Source: an uncultured Lachnospiraceae bacterium
GTDB lineage: Bacteria > Bacillota > Clostridia > Lachnospirales > Lachnospiraceae
Assembly (NCBI GenBank): GCA_902803355.1
Contig: CADCPP010000032.1
Coordinates: 1 to 16,029 of the forward strand
Direction of reading: 5' to 3'
Length of the DNA stretch: 16,029 nucleotides
Shown: in pieces, positions 14,724-16,029 of the stretch
Layout of the letters: each line of letters starts with the position of its first letter
Numbering within the stretch: position 1 is the first letter of the stretch
Program-made: the position numbers and the translations under genes
Notes under the pieces: model-generated
What the model saw: only the letters and a program-made list of their open reading frames with translations
Told to the model about the DNA's origin: nothing
Database searches by the model: none

Positions 14724-15677
14724 ATGAAGATTGCTATCATGGGAACCGGAACCATGGCTTCCCTGTTTGCGGCAAGAATGCTGCAGGCCGGTCACGAAGT
14801 CTGGATGGTCAGCGGATGGAAGGAACAGGTCGAAAAGATCGCGGCGGATGGCCTCACCCTGGAACAGGACGGCTGTGAAGACATCACCTTTTACCCTCAT
14901 GTGACGCTGAATGCCGCAGATGCCGTCACGGACGGCGTTTTCCCGGAGCTGGTCATGATCTCCAGCAAGGGATATCAGACGGAACGGACGGTCAAAAATG
15001 CCCTTCCCCTGATCGGGAAAGAAAGCCGCGTCCTGACCCTTCAGAACGGCATGGGCAACGCAGAGATCATCGTGGGCTATGTGCCCGCAGAGCGCGTGTT
15101 TTTCGGCGCGGCCAGTCTGGCATCGGATGCGAAAGGCCTCGGCCGGGTAAAAGACACCACGAACCGCAACCGCACGCCGCTCATCAGTATCGTCCCCTTC
15201 ACCCGAAAGGATGATGACTGGTGCAGCCGCCTGGCTAAGCTGTTTGAAAGCCTTGGCTACAGCACGGCCGCCGGTCCGGCAGCAGAACGCTTTGTCTGGA
15301 AGAAGCTCTGCCTGAACTCCTGCGGCAATGCCCTGGCCGGTCTCTCCCAGCTTGCCAATTACGTCTATTCCAACGATCAGGACGGCTTTATCCTGATCAG
15401 CAAGATCATGACGGAATGCGTTGCCGTTGCCCGGGCAAACGGCGTCCCGCTCGACTATGATGAAATGCGGGCCTTTGCGCAGGCAACCTACTACAATCAG
15501 CACCATTTTGTTTCCATGTGCCAGGATATGCATAACAAGCGCCAGACGGAGATCGATACCATCAACGGCTTTATCGTTTCCGAAGGCAGACGGCTCGGCG
15601 TTCCGACGCCCGTCAATGAGACCCTGGTGCATCTGGTGCGCCTGATCCAGCGCCACTACGCAGATCAGTGGACATGA
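14724..15677 (+). CDS. PanE/ApbA-family 2-oxoacid reductase
   Basis: This 317-residue protein belongs to the ketopantoate reductase family, which reduces 2-oxoacids with NADPH. The N-terminal Rossmann loop is GTGTMA (7-12), where the third glycine of the usual GxGxxG is alanine. LTLQNGMGN (104-112) is the family's middle motif. The catalytic lysine is in WKKLCLNS (192-199, probably K194), with N198 and N202, and the acid that binds substrate is E276 in QTEIDTINGF. The start is set at the ATG at 14724, six bases after GGGAG; a TTG two codons earlier overlaps that site. No other pantothenate gene (panB, panC) is nearby, so a 2-oxoacid of the operon's pathway is the more likely substrate (inference). 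It is the last gene before an 88-base gap. Confidence 0.87.
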   Translation: MKIAIMGTGTMASLFAARMLQAGHEVWMVSGWKEQVEKIAADGLTLEQDGCEDITFYPHVTLNAADAVTDGVFPELVMISSKGYQTERTVKNALPLIGKESRVLTLQNGMGNAEIIVGYVPAERVFFGAASLASDAKGLGRVKDTTNRNRTPLISIVPFTRKDDDWCSRLAKLFESLGYSTAAGPAAERFVWKKLCLNSCGNALAGLSQLANYVYSNDQDGFILISKIMTECVAVARANGVPLDYDEMRAFAQATYYNQHHFVSMCQDMHNKRQTEIDTINGFIVSEGRRLGVPTPVNETLVHLVRLIQRHYADQWT

Positions 15678-15765
15678 ACCAAACAGTGAAAACCTCTGCC
15701 TTAGGGCGGATGTTATATTTCCCTGGGGAGGGATAAATACCACAAAAAAGAAAGAGGAAGAAACA
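15678..15765 (+). other. 88-base gap before the TAXI receptor gene
   Basis: This is the second-largest gap in the operon direction. It holds TCCCT-GGGG-AGGGA (15720-15733), a five-pair hairpin without a T-run, and AT-rich stretches (TTATATTT), but no convincing -35 box and no copy of the AGTTTGC element. The end carries AGAGGAAG as the ribosome site of the next gene. The receptor may be read from the upstream operon or from a promoter I cannot define. Confidence 0.4.
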
Positions 15766-16029
15766 ATGAAAAAAGTACTCGCTCTCGTGTTAGCCCTGGC
15801 GATGGCCATCAGCCTTTGCGCCTGCGGCGGCGACACTCCTGCCAGCACGCCTGCTGCCTCCAGCCAGGCTCCTGCCGGCTCCACTGCGGCTCCGAGCGGC
15901 GATCCTGCGGCTCCCAGCAATCCTTACCTGATCCAGCTGGTCGGCGCCACCTCCGGCGGCACCTTCTTCCTGGTCATGAATGGCTTTGCTGACATGCTGA
16001 ACAGCAAGCTGCCTGCATGGTTCAAGGCC
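15766..16029 (+). CDS. TAXI-type TRAP transporter solute receptor, N-terminal part (runs off window)
   Basis: The first 88 codons are open to the window edge. Residues 1-19 form a lipoprotein signal peptide (MKK, a hydrophobic core, then the lipobox L17-C-A-C20), with C20 as the lipidated residue. A flexible linker rich in Ala, Ser, Pro and Thr follows (about 22-52). The mature domain opens with IQLVGATSGGTFFLVMNGFA, which has the position and pattern of the TAXI receptor signature. The protein would sit outside the membrane and deliver an acid to a TRAP permease, expected just downstream. Lipid anchoring fits a Gram-positive cell. AGAGGAAG precedes the ATG. The receptor type is well supported, the ligand unknown. 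Confidence 0.75.
   Translation, partial: MKKVLALVLALAMAISLCACGGDTPASTPAASSQAPAGSTAAPSGDPAAPSNPYLIQLVGATSGGTFFLVMNGFADMLNSKLPAWFKA

Noticed and set aside
14724..15677. Reading the PanE-family gene as true pantothenate biosynthesis
   Set aside because: No panB or panC is nearby and the gene sits in a catabolic operon; the family also includes general 2-oxoacid reductases.
15698..15733. Possible terminator between the reductase and the TAXI receptor gene
   Set aside because: The hairpins there are only three to five pairs and no T-run follows, so termination is not supported.

Overview
The window reads as part of the chromosome of a strictly anaerobic, Gram-positive, Clostridia-like bacterium of moderately high GC (Lachnospiraceae/Oscillospiraceae type, by inference). 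The signs are strong AGGAGG-type ribosome binding sites, a four-subunit ferredoxin-linked 2-oxoacid oxidoreductase, a radical-free anaerobic acid catabolism gene set, an IlvD of the anaerobe type, and a lipid-anchored solute receptor. No phage, IS element, CRISPR array, rRNA or tRNA was seen. No gene-free stretch exceeds 300 bases; the longest, 3114-3409 (296 bases), is packed with promoters.

Layout. Positions 1-2113 are the end of a cell-surface polysaccharide locus: a glycosyltransferase cut off by the window edge, and a Wzx-like flippase. A long hairpin and a 12-bp-stem bidirectional terminator (2135-2230) close it. On the minus strand, 2253-3113 encodes an unrecognised 286-residue protein with a C-terminal CxxCx4C motif. 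Divergent from it are an AraC-family regulator (3410-4216) and an AEC-family permease (4234-5172). From 5384 to 15677 nine genes run head to tail in what looks like one operon: ferredoxin-like delta subunit, alpha, beta and gamma subunits of a 2-oxoacid:ferredoxin oxidoreductase, a SerA-like D-2-hydroxyacid dehydrogenase, an IlvD/Edd-family dehydratase, an Ldh2-family dehydrogenase, a LarA-like nickel-pincer racemase/epimerase, a UxaA-family dehydratase, and then a PanE-like 2-oxoacid reductase (ten genes if each subunit is counted). The window ends inside a TAXI-type TRAP solute receptor.

How it works together (inference). A TRAP-TAXI system and/or the AEC permease would import an organic acid. 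The racemase and the two dehydrogenases of different folds would interconvert hydroxyacid stereoisomers and the 2-oxoacid. One or both dehydratases would turn a 2,3-dihydroxyacid into a 2-oxo-3-deoxyacid. The oxidoreductase would decarboxylate the 2-oxoacid to an acyl-CoA with reduction of ferredoxin. No aldolase or sugar-acid kinase is present, so this does not look like a standard hexuronate or aldarate pathway; the substrate is unknown.

The most striking signal is regulatory. The minus-strand unknown gene, the araC-permease unit and the oxidoreductase operon each have a TTGACA-17-TAtnnT promoter preceded, at exactly the same 27-base distance, by an AAAnAGTTTGC element. This ties the three transcription units, including the unknown protein, into one probable regulon, most likely controlled by the AraC-family protein encoded between them.
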